Origin: Sipunculus nudus
Lineage: Eukaryota > Annelida > Sipuncula > Golfingiida > Sipunculidae
Assembly (NCBI GenBank): GCA_026874595.1
Contig: CM049314.1
Coordinates: forward strand, 61,607,300-61,671,299
Length of the DNA stretch: 64,000 nucleotides
Direction of reading: 5' to 3'
This document shows, one piece after another, positions 49,061 to 59,326 of this stretch. The stretch's first letter is position 1. Each line of letters starts with the position of its first letter. The notes beneath the pieces were generated by a model. The model saw nothing but the letters and a program-made list of their open reading frames with translations, had not been told where the DNA came from and made no database searches. Both the position numbers and the translations under genes were made by a program.

Positions 49061-49608
49061 TGTGACAAATTGCTAGATATACTGGTAGCTATTAAACAAT
49101 GGTGAGTGCTAGTCTTTCCTGTTATAATTTCTAATGACCTTTGATCATTCGTCCACCAAATAGCCTTATAATGTCTTAATGATGACTTAATATGACGGAC
49201 TGCTGACCAACTGTGATGTACTATTGTCTGTGTAAATATGGGTAGCACGGTACAAGACTACATAAATAATAGTTTCTGGGTACAAGATGTTTGCTTTATC
49301 TAACCTCCGTACAGAAGGTTCAAGACAAAACAGAAGTTCCTCCAATACAGCCTCTTAAAAAGTCTAATGAAAGGAGATAAGATATTCTCTAAGTTTCATA
49401 CATTTTCTTGGATTTCTTGCATCTTGCATAGCAAAATGTCTGTATGTCTCCTCAAACTATCAAATCTGTACATAAAGTTATGTTGAAAATTCCAAAACTG
49501 TTTATGTTTCTTCAACAAACTTAAGTGTTGTCTTCTTTATGGTTCACAAGTAATGACTAATGAAGAATTTAAAACTGATTAAAACATATTCAGGACTCAC
49601 TTAAGCTA
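49061..49608. other. Non-coding DNA
   Basis: Nothing recognised: no repeat end and no credible frame. Confidence 0.45.
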
Positions 49609-50331
49609 CAGTCCCACTGAAGCAGGCAGTAATACGGATAGGCAAGGATTACCACGGATCAGTCCGGATACGGTCCGTGGTGACCCAGCTGTTTTTTTGC
49701 AGAAATCGCCATTTCACACAGCAGCACTTCGTTAGAGCCCCAGATCGTCCCAGCTGCACCAAGGACCATCCTGGCAGCACCCCGGATGCACTGGAAATAA
49801 CCCCGGCACAGCCACGGATAGCCCCGGACCACCACAGCAGCACCCGGGATTACCCTGGACAATCCTGGCAATGCCCCAGACTGTCCAAGTATAGCACCGG
49901 ACTGTCCCGGGACACTGCCGTGGAAGTCCTGGGCTCTGCCGTGTTGGTCTGATGCTCTGCCAGGGTAGTTCAGGTGGTTTTCAACGTCCCGGACCTCCAA
50001 GGACTGTCACGGCCATGCCCCGGACTTCCACGGCAGTGGCACGGACACCCACGGCATAGCCCCGTCAGAACTAAGGATGAGCCCCCGATCACCACTAATT
50101 GCCCCCGCAATTTTTGACATCCAAAAACTGCCGGCTTGCCCCCCCGGACCTTCCTGGACCATTCTGGACTATCCCAGACTGTCCCGGACCATTTCAGACT
50201 ATCCCAGACCATCCCAGACCATCCCGGCTGCACTACGGCCTACACTCTGGATCACCCCAGACCTATCCTAGCACTGCCGCAGCTCTGCCGGGTCCTCTAT
50301 GGGACTTATACTTTACTGCCTGTATGCACTG
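49609..50331. repeat. G+C-rich CCCCGGAC minisatellite, possibly a mobile element
   Basis: Between about 49715 and 50290, words of the type CCCCGGACTGTCCCGGAC, ATCCCAGACC and CACCCCGGATG recur every 10-25 bp with drift. Composition is far richer in G+C than either flank. Both ends carry CAGT then CAGGCAGTAA in inverse orientation (49609-49632; 50313-50331 on the other strand), and a hairpin ACCACGGA/TCCGTGGT lies at 49651-49681. Frames are open on both strands (e.g. 49659-50000 minus) because CCxGGx words contain no stops. No target duplication was found. The element assignment is tentative; the minisatellite is clear. Confidence 0.7.
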
Positions 50332-50801
50332 ATAAAATTTTCCTACTGCCAAGTCTGGATTATTTCTTTTTAATATTAACTGTACTCAATGAGCTGTCTT
50401 ATTTTAAATTAAAAACCTTTCAAACCCTAATTTGATGCCAGATATGTCACAATCTCAATTCAACAGCAATTTCTTTTTTTTTTTTTGCACATTATTATGC
50501 GCCAACTCTTTTGTTTACATCTTATCCAGTTAAACCCAGGGACCAGTCATGAACAACCCTTGATCATCTAGAAAAAATCATGTTCTGTTATTGGTGTATG
50601 AAATTTTTTTCAAAGCAGATAATTCAAGTTAAGCAAGCTTTAGGTCACTATGTACAAGTGAACCTCCATATTCCAGACGTTGAATAGACCAGTGTTTCTG
50701 CCTGTAACAGAGTTGTGTCTACATTAGAATGGTCACTATGAACTGGACATCCAATTCTCATCTAACTTGTTGAACATTTTGAAGTGCGTGTAATATAGAT
50801 A

Positions 50802-50869
50802 TCTGTAATAGAAAGGTGTCTGTAATAGAGAGGTGTCTGTAATAGAGAGGTGTCTGTAATAAAGGTGTC
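50802..50869. repeat. 17-bp tandem repeat, four units
   Basis: Four copies of TCTGTAATAGAGAGGTG, the first with one change and the last shortened by two bases. A related GAGGTGTCTAAAATAAAG lies 600 bp downstream. Confidence 0.9.
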
Positions 50870-51016
50870 CAACTGACCTATCCATGAACTCTATGTGACC
50901 TTAATTGCATATTCATTCAATAAATAAACATAAGCATGGGACTAAGGAGCAACCAATCAGGTGACCTTAAACATTGTTAAGTGTCAATCATCTGACAAAA
51001 ACAAAATTTTGCATAA

Positions 51017-51050
51017 TTTGACAGAGCTCTGTCAAACCCTACACGTGTAG
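51017..51050. other. Two adjacent perfect palindromes
   Basis: TTTGACAGAGCTCTGTCAAA (51017-51036, 20 bp, no spacer) is followed two bases later by CTACACGTGTAG (51039-51050, 12 bp, with CACGTG, an E-box core). Both are exact. They could be transcription-factor sites or the end of a worn element. Confidence 0.9.
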
Positions 51051-51289
51051 TCTGTTAATACTACCAGTACCCATGTCGGCATGTTTTCCGGGATAGTTTA
51101 TTATACGAAGGAGACAGTATAAAAAATTTCTAGGCTATAGGTTGCGGGAGCCATTCCTCCGACTACTGAGTGAATAATAATGTCTAACCTGGCACATAAT
51201 TTGTATGGGACAAATAATCCAATATATATTGCAACACAGTTCATATATGACTGTGATATAGTAAACTATGGTAAGGTGATACCAGTTGA

Positions 51290-51337
51290 TGACGTCAGTC
51301 AATACGACGTCATGCGCCATCGCCCTTTGTGACGTCA
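51290..51337. promoter_or_regulatory. Cluster of three CRE-type sites
   Basis: TGACGTCA at 51290-51297, CGACGTCA at 51305-51312 and TGACGTCA at 51330-51337. TGACGTCA is the full palindromic site bound by CREB/ATF proteins. Two full sites and one near-site within 48 bp is unusual for AT-rich DNA. No promoter or transcript could be recognised nearby. Confidence 0.7.
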
Positions 51338-51500
51338 TTATTATGTTATAATCAGCTCTCGCTACCATGGGCATGGAAGTCCATATGTGTAGGAGAGTTT
51401 TTGGGGCTCATTATAATAATAAGTTTAAAAGGGCGGAGCATTTGGGCTGTGGTGGATAGGTCAATTAAGAGAGGTGTCTAAAATAAAGCAGTGCTGGTAA

Positions 51501-52378
51501 GATCTCAGCTTATCATGAATAAATAACAGCCATGCAGTCTCCTCTATTTTACTGCTCGTTTTGTTAAATCTTACCTTATAAATAAAGTAGCCTGTATGCT
51601 CCTAGCAAATTACAATTTTTTTAGTTTCTCATAATACATTTTTTGTGAACTGTTTACAGTGTTCCCAACTCAAAAAAACAGGCAAAGGCTAGAGGGACAA
51701 AACAGAATATTATGATGTCAACCAGAATTTCTCTTATTAACTATATTACTTTTTTTCATTGTGTCATCCAGAAAGATATAAAAGTGTACAAGTTATTTGA
51801 TATGAATGGCCCAGCTACATTTATTTTATTAATTGGCATTTCCTCTCGGTCTTACTAATAAATGTGCAGGAGAGGTCATGTCAAAACCAATCTTTAATGT
51901 ATTTTCATCAAAATCACATTCCATCCCCGGCATTTCCTTGCTTCTGTCCAGGAATCTAATAAATCAATTATGTTTAAAAAAAACAAAACCACAATTTCTT
52001 CACCAGTGTAAATGGAATCCCACCAGTTAATTATCCACACTGGCTGTGGTAAAAAAAACTTATAAAAGCTTTAATGCAATCAGTTATGGCATGTCATCCA
52101 TATTCATCAAGACCAGTGGTTTTTGCTTGTGGCCAATGACATTTATTTTTTGTAACCTTTGACCTTGAAACATTTTCATGATCTGGAATTGTGGGTAGAC
52201 ACCATGACATGGGGTTGCCATATTTATCAATGTGCCAGAAATCAACTACTTTTATTAAATTTTGTGATCTTTGATTGAGAAGAACATAACATTACTCAGA
52301 ATTATGAGCTGTGGAACTCAAGTTTTTTTTATGGTGAAATATGTGACTTGAAAAACAACAATAGAACATTAACATGTC
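51501..52378. other. Non-coding DNA
   Basis: AT-rich, no repeat end, no credible frame. TTTGACCTTGAAAC at about 52157 contains one TGACCTTGA word. Confidence 0.45.
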
Positions 52379-52562
52379 TTTTTTTTTTTGGGGGGGGGGG
52401 GGGAGGTTTTATTACTGACAAAGTGTGAGTAACTTTCTCTCCATCTCTCATCATTTTATCTTCCCCTTTTATTTTTATTTCTTTCTCTCCCCACATTAAA
52501 GGCTTTATCTCCCCTTTTCCTCCTTCATTTTTCTCTCACCCCCCTACATTTAAGAATTTCTC

Positions 52563-52611
<49 letters not shown>
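52379..52611. repeat. Low-complexity block: T run, G run, CT-rich and (CT)n
   Basis: An 11-base T run is followed directly by a 14-base G run (52390-52403), then CT-rich DNA and a (CT)n tract at about 52560-52611 with one CC interruption. Confidence 0.95.
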
Positions 52612-52614
<3 letters not shown>

Positions 52615-53584
52615 AGATTATAAACAATGGTTCTTAATCTTTCTTCATTCAGGACAGTTTTTTGGCATAATTGCATAACAGGTCTAGTATAAGAAAAGTA
52701 TACTGATTTGTTTAAATGATCCTATACCTCACCAGAGAATGGCAGGTGTCAATTTCCATCATCGATAACAATTCTCATGAGAGATCATATTATACTCATT
52801 CAGTAACCTCAATGTCACGGCTATTAAACCAACTAATTCTCTTACTGTAGTACATCCCATTTATCCCCATTATTGGTTCTGACAAGCCCATAAGGACTAT
52901 ATATCAGCCCCCCTTTGTAAGTGCGACCTTCTAGCATGCTCTTATTATGATTTAACTCCTCACTGGATAAGGTAATAAGATAATACAACCCACATGTATA
53001 GAGCATAACCTTACCATTTAACTTTATGTCTATACTTAAAGTAAATGATTTTGATTTATACCTGGGTCAAATTCAATGAACTCACAATACAAACAGAGAC
53101 AAATATAAGTGACAGATACATTTTTCTTCTCTAATTAATTCAATGTTCTCTTTTTAGCATATCCATCTTTAACCTTTGAGATATATTTTCTTCACTATCT
53201 GCATGGCCTGGGTTAAACATGGGACAGCGATAACAAACCATTAAAACTGAACTGTCATGGTTTGCCTTTCTCAGAGCAATATTAATAAACTTGTGTAACC
53301 AGCAGAAACATCATTAAAATCTATTTCTGTCTATATCTACCATCTAGCCCGAGGAGTAACATGATTTATTAACTGGCTTGTGACCCACGAAGCTCAGCTG
53401 GATATTTATTAGTGATATACCCGGTAGTAGCATGGTACTGCACACAAACCCATCTGTCACATAAATGTTCTCTTTTTTAATGTATGTGCTTTGTGCAGTT
53501 GGTCAAATTACCAGTGAAAAAGAGTTTATATTTGAGCCTTACAAGATAATTCATATGCATCTCTCACATGCATATCTGTATATA
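52612..53584. promoter_or_regulatory. Two candidate regulatory islands in non-coding DNA
   Basis: About 52720-53060 and 53150-53450 are non-repeated, with words such as CATCGATAACAATTC, CAACTAATTCTC, GATAAGGTAATAAG, GGGTTAAACATGGG and GATTTATTAACTGG. They resemble conserved non-coding elements; this was not tested. No frame of interest. Confidence 0.3.
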
Positions 53585-53880
53585 TGTCAGAGACGAGATT
53601 GAAATCCAGGTGGATTTTAAATTCGCCTAGACGAGATTGCGATTGTGATCTCGCCTAGGCGAGATTGCGATTGTGATCTTGCCTAGACAGATTTTAAACT
53701 CGCCTAGATGAGATCACAATTGCAATCTTACCTAGGCGATATTAAAATCCATCATAGAGCAGACCAGGATTTTAATCTTGCCTAGGCGAGTTAAAAATCT
53801 GCAGGTCTAGGCAAGATCACAATCGCAATCTCGCCTAGGCGAATTTAAAATCCGCCTGGATTTCAATCTCGTCTCTGACA
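53585..53880. mobile_element. 296-bp fold-back MITE with TGTCAGAGACGAG ends
   Basis: The two ends are inverted copies over about 74 bp with three mismatches, starting TGTCAGAGACGAGATTG. TA flanks both sides (TATA left, TATTT right), consistent with a TA target. The interior repeats palindromic words around CGCCTAGGCGAGATTGCG and GTGATCTCGCCTAG. It shares the TGTCA end, the TA flank and a GAGATTGCGAT word with the 965-bp element at 39962, though the internal repeat differs. No coding sequence; it would depend on a transposase made elsewhere. Very low divergence between the arms suggests recent origin or gene conversion. Confidence 0.9.
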
Positions 53881-56560
53881 TATTTGTTTAATAGATTTCA
53901 TCCATTCATGTGTCTTTGAAGGAATACCTGGATTAGTACTGCACTTGCTACACTATATTAGAACTCAGGCTGTAGGCTAGCCAGGTTGTGAAATCTGCCG
54001 ATGTTGCACCACATATGGCATATGATATGAAGGTCTTCTTATTGGAGTAAAGAAATGTCTTCTGTTTTGTATTGTAGTTCTGATGGTATCTGTGTGGTAA
54101 CAGGAATTTACACAGGTGTATTGTGAACAGAACAACTATTTGGCAATAGAAAGGCACCAATACCATATCTAATGAATACAGGTATACAGTTGACAAATAG
54201 AAAGACAAGGTTAAAAATATAACATCCAAGCCAACTTTACCAGTTGATGTAATGTTGATAAAAAAGCATTTCAGCAGCCTTTAGGGAATATTTAACTCAT
54301 AAATACTACACCCAGGCTCATGAAATGTAACATCTGATGGGATCTTAACATATCCAGATGGTAGTGGATCAAGTTCCTGTTGAACAGGTCAGGTGGCGTT
54401 CTCACTTTGTCCCAGGCACAATTTGGGATTAACATCCCTTAAATAAGCAGGTTAATTTGGGCAGGGTGACATTATTATTAGTGTAAATGCATTTTTAATA
54501 GCACACAATTCATACCCTGAAGGGTTAAACACCTTTCCTACATTAAACTGTCAACACTTATTTCCACATGAACTTGTGTGCGAATAATCTAATCAATTGT
54601 GCATTGTTGGAAAACCTGAAGTCTCCATTTTGGTCTGGTACTCACAATCGCATCAAATGACACGTGAAAGTGCGAGCTCTATTTAAATGCTGTCATGCCT
54701 TAAAATAGATTTAATCTTGTCACTCAATGTTTCTTTTCATGAATTCTTGCATGTAAATTGATCCTTCGAACAGCCAGTTCAATTATAATGCAATTAGTGC
54801 ACTGTTGCTTAGGATGTGTCCCATTTCCAGTTGTGGCAGAAATCTGTTCATTTAACTGTCTGTTTTTAACACCACAAAAAAATTGTACAATTTCCTCTTT
54901 CATCCGAAATTTTTAGTTTCTTTTTTTTCTTGCTTTCTTTTCTTTCTTTCTTTCTGATTTCTTTCTTTCTTTACCTGTTTTTATACCCATGCTGCAATAA
55001 CAGGACAATCCTTAGTTTCTAAATTGAATTACTGTATCTGTTGATTCAACTGTTATTTTCACAAACTTCCAATTTTAAACCGATGCTTGATCAATTATTT
55101 TATAATTATGTGTAAACTGAACCCTTTCTCAGTCCTTCCTCTCCTTATTCTATTCCTTCCTTTCTCATGTTTTCTGTCTTTCATTTACATTTACATTTGC
55201 TTTGTACACCAATAAGTTTGTCAATTAAATAATCCTTAATTTAAGACTTTTTAAATTTTAATAAGAATGCAGACCATGAGATTTCTCCATGACAATTTAA
55301 ATCTCAAACAAACTCTTTTAGTTACAAATTTCTTTTTCTAGCTCTAGTCAGCTCTTATTAGCAACTCTAAATCCTACACAAAAAAGTCATGAAAAAATAC
55401 TGATACATTATTTCTATTACAAAATATCCTCTATAAGGTCTTTTATATTTCTCATAACTTTATATTTTTCTCTTATCTTTTCTTTTTCTCATTTTCTCTT
55501 TCTGATACTAAATCATTTGATCTATAAATCTCTAAGTTCCCGCTGATCTCTCTTAATCTCAATATATCCTTGAGAAACTGTTTATATAAAAACACAGTTG
55601 GCCATTTATCTAAAGAACATACAACTGTTTTCATCACAGTCTGTTTAGACTCCAGGCAATGGGTGCGATCAAAAGAAACGTACTGAAATTTTGTATGCCC
55701 CATTTTTTTCACTTATGTCAGTAATTACTGTGGCTTTGACAGCTTCACGATCTATTTTCAGCTTGGTTGATTCAGATTATACATAAACTGATTTTTAATC
55801 AAAAATACCTTGTGCAAACATAAAGCAGATGCCTAGATTAATACACAAAGAATGTATTTTTTTTATCAAGTAATAGAAGATTAAACAGTTGCTACTTTCA
55901 ATAAGGAAAGGTTCCATTTAGAACTGATTTAAAACAGAATGTACTATCAAGGTTAAGAAAACTTGTTCAAGTGTACACAGACATGCATGCATTGCCCTGA
56001 AGCATATTCCTGAGACTACTGCCAAAACAAACTATGCAACCACAATTACATATAATTGCACAGGTTTTTTTTCAAAGATCACATGTTGAGTATGTAACAA
56101 CATTAGGCTTAAATTCTATGTGTACAGTTAGCTAGAGGCTACAACTTAATCTTAAGGGCAAACATACCCTAACAAGTCTGCTGTGTTTACAAGATAAATA
56201 TGTCTCCCCATGTCAATCAGTGCAACAACCGGTTGTGCAATTATTCTTAGTGCCAATATCCTCAGTGCATACGCCACATGTTAGTCAGGCAGTGAAATTC
56301 TTTCAGAACACCATACTCCCAAGGACAATGAAATATAAATCTAATCATGCTTTGTGCACCTTTGCCAAACAGTTCAAATATGTAATGTCGGACACAATTC
56401 ATTTTGTTCAACTGATCAGAGGAAATACCTTAACTGTGTTTGCCGCTTAGCTGAATTGTGAATTAACATCTCATATTCGACATAATTCTGCAAAGGTGTG
56501 AGGTAATTTGTTTGCCTATGTATATTTGTGATTTTTCGCATGAGTCCTGCTCAAGGCCAT
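53881..56560. other. Non-coding DNA with a (CTTT)n tract
   Basis: A (CTTT)n tract lies at about 54921-54972. About 54590-54850 (AATCGCATCAAATGACACGT, GCAATTAGTGC, AATTATAATGC) may be a regulatory island. A 93-codon minus-strand frame at 53948-54229 has hydrophobic stretches but no known domain and is not called. A half-motif AGGTGGCG sits at 54390-54397. The remainder is AT-rich. Confidence 0.45.
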
Positions 56561-56990
56561 CAGGTACTGGTAAGGGGGGGGGGGATGGTTTCCCTGGACC
56601 TTTCTTATGTCTTTTTCAATATGAGTGGTAGAGTGGAGTTTTCTTTTATTAGGACTGAACATTGTGACTGTTTAAAACTTCCTTACACATTCTGCTTGAA
56701 AATGAATTCTTTTTTATTAAAGGAAATAAGTTCAATTCCCAAGCTGGATAAAGAGAGAAGTAGAAAGAAATGGGATGGAAAGAGTGACAAAGGAGAGTAT
56801 GAAATTGAGAGAATAATCAAACAGAGATAAAGAAATCACACAGACAGACCACATTATAGAGAAAAAAGATAGAATAAAAGAGACTCTCAGACAAAGAAGA
56901 GAGAGAGATTGGACACTGAGAGAAAGAGAGAGAGAGAAAGCAAGAGACAGAGAAAGAGAAATCAGTCAGAGAAAGAGAGAGTGAGAATTG
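56561..56990. repeat. Poly-G and GA-rich low-complexity tract
   Basis: An 11-base G run lies at 56574-56584. From about 56750 the strand becomes purine-rich, with dense AGAGAGA words at 56870-56990. The 100-codon frame at 56528-56830 runs into this tract and is not a gene candidate. Confidence 0.85.
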
Positions 56991-58689
56991 GAGTGTGTTA
57001 GCATTGGTATATTTAGCACGTCATTTAAATGGTCTCTATATTATAAATTTTTCTACATTTTCAGCAAAACTTGGCCAATAGGTTAGACCAGTCTGTACAC
57101 ACTACAATTGCATACAACACAGATTATGATGGAACACAACTGGATATGTTTTCACAAGAGATTTAATTATGATGAGTTAATTATACAAAATGTGTACACA
57201 GTCAATAATTACTATAAATGATAAGCATCATTTTTCTCTGTTTGCTATATGCCACAGCCATATTACAGTGCATGAATAATACACAAATTGGATGAAAGAT
57301 TTATAAAAACAAGCTTCAAGATTTATGGCCATGCATGATGTTTCAAGACCTAACTGATCAGATTTACTGGCATTTGGCATTTTTTTTTTTTTTTTTTGCT
57401 ACCTTTCATGACCATTAAACTTTCAAAAGATTTTCTGCAAGCAAATTAAACGATTAGATGAAGTAGCAAACTACATGACAATCAAAGATGGACACAATGC
57501 ATTTATGCAGCATTTTAATCAAATTAAGTTTCATATCTATTGTAGAGTTAACATTTAACTCCTACATATGTAGTCCATATTTAAGCAAGACAAAACTGTA
57601 ATCAGAGGACCCACATGATCCATCAAGAATACCAGTTAATAGTATAACTAACTGACGTTCACTCAGATACTGTGCTGAATACAAAATCATCAGCTGAAAT
57701 TTCCAAATTTGTTAAAACCAGCTATTCACCTACCCTTCCTATAGAAATTTAAGTGATTTCTGGCTTACTTTGTGCACATATTAATGAGCTCCTCTTAATT
57801 CCTGTTAGGAAAAGCTCTCATAATACTTCTGTTATGATGTCTACAAGCTGCTTTTAAACACAGTGAAATGTTGACAAACAGAAATATTCTGTTATTCAAA
57901 GTGGTTGGCTGCATATATGTACAGAATTGAGCAGTCACTAGATGCAAAACGCCTTATGCAAAACTCTGGTTCATCTGATTTGCCACCAGATGTCCTTGTT
58001 CAACGTGTTTGGATTATTTTAGGGTGCCTCCCACATGTTATAAACACATGGATATAAACAAAATGAACCACCTTTGTTCAGTGAGACTATTGTTTCTGGC
58101 CTTTTTTTACAAATGTTTAAGGGATTATCTTTAGTTAAGAGACATCAGGTATCAGAATAAGTCCCTTATAATGAACAGAAAATCATGGTGACCTTGTCAT
58201 ATCATAATTATCCGCTGTGAAAAACACTTAAAAGAGGACACGTCATTTCTGACATTTATTTGCAAAATTTGCACAAAAGCATGTATACAGATTGGATACT
58301 CTGACTCTGCCAACTCAATACAGCTGGGTACAGAATATATATACAAGTTCCTTGTTCCAGGTCATTATCTGTAAATCAAATCTGACAGGGTACATGTCAA
58401 CATATATCATCCTCTGCCACCACAAACCCGAAGGTTTAATGGTGTCTTTGTGGTACTCAATACATTAAACAGTTATTTATGGTAAAGTGTCATATATGCA
58501 CTGAGCATACCTGTTCATTATTCAAATGAAAAACACACCAAATATACAACTTGGTTTGAAAATCTTTGTGGTACTAATAACCAAAATCATAGTTTAATGA
58601 AACCCATTAAATGGCATAATAAATTATTCTTTTATGAGGAGTTATTAACTTTGTTTATTTATTCTGGTGGAATGATAACTGCCAGTTAA
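56991..58689. other. Non-coding DNA with a T run
   Basis: An 18-base T run lies at 57380-57397. The rest is AT-rich, without repeat ends or credible frames. Confidence 0.5.
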
Positions 58690-58885
58690 ACTGTTCAAGG
58701 GGACCAGGAAGTCCAAGGGTCCATGGCACTGTCCACTGGTAACCAAGGTTCGATCTCAGGATGTGGCTATGAGAGAGGGTAATTTTAGTTTGAGCGGTGG
58801 TTTTTCCCGTTCTCCGGTTTCATCCAACTCTAGACACTACTAAATGCCACCACCAGAGCCATGGAGAGTGCCTTAATTAGTTAAT
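58690..58885 (+). mobile_element. Candidate tRNA-derived SINE
   Basis: GTAACCAAGGTTCGATCTC (58739-58757) resembles the T-arm region and B box of tRNA-derived SINE promoters. About 40 bases later GGTTTTTCCCGTTCTCCGG and TTTCATCCAAC (58798-58827) resemble a central domain found in several invertebrate SINEs. A clear A box is missing, so the head is probably deleted or diverged. The 3' side has TTAATTAGTTAATTAGTTC, which could be the tail. No flanking duplication could be defined. Confidence 0.5.
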
Positions 58886-59266
58886 TAGTTCTAATTTTGT
58901 GCAGTCAATGTAAAATAAACAAAGTTTATAGTTTTTTTTATATGCACACACTTAATGCTGTTGAATACAATGGAAAATATGTACAGCATAACTTTTTGAA
59001 TTAACATGTTAAAAGGCTTCAACATTCAGTTATGTCAAGATGACAGAAATAGTTAAAAGTTTAACATATTTATCAAAATGTGGTTACTGACAAAATTGTT
59101 TCACCAAATAGACTAAAAATAGGTCAACAAAACCTTCAACAACATACAGATATTTTTTTTTTATTTTTGTTAATTAATATACATGTAATTTGTTTGCTAC
59201 CAGACTTTAATCTGTCTACAAATATTATATTGATTAAAATGAAGAATTGAAAAAATTTAATTATTT
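58886..59266. other. AT-rich non-coding DNA
   Basis: No feature seen other than T-rich patches at about 59152-59165. Confidence 0.5.
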
Positions 59267-59326
59267 CAAGAATAATAATAATAATAATAATAATAAATAT
59301 TATAATAATTATAATAATAATAATGT
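59267..59326. repeat. (AAT)n microsatellite
   Basis: AAT units, first about nine perfect, then interrupted by ATATTATAATAATTAT and a second short run. Confidence 0.9.

Larger units (their letters stand above)
50332..51500. other. Non-coding DNA with 17-bp tandem repeat, palindromes and CRE cluster
   Basis: Apart from the separately listed sites the segment is unique-looking. The sequences TCCATATTCCAGACG (50669) and GAGGTGTCTAAAATAAAG (about 51470) have the look of a worn repeat around the 17-bp units. The 79-codon minus-strand frame at 51135-51374 is not recognised. Confidence 0.4.

Noticed and set aside
49659-50000. 113-codon minus-strand frame with Gly/Arg-rich pseudo-repeats
   Set aside because: All frames are open here because the CCCCGGAC words contain no stops; there is no domain or splice context.
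52379-52403. T run plus G run considered as an assembly gap or a processed-gene tail
   Set aside because: No flanking coding sequence or target duplication; simple low-complexity DNA is sufficient.
53385-53402. GACCCACGAAGCTCAGCTGG, resembling the ACAAG-class 5' end with GCTCAGCTG
   Set aside because: The mini-palindrome is missing and no repeat sequence follows; probably chance.
58739-58757. tRNA gene suggested by GGTTCGATCTC
   Set aside because: No cloverleaf can be drawn; A box and acceptor stem are missing. A SINE remnant is more likely.
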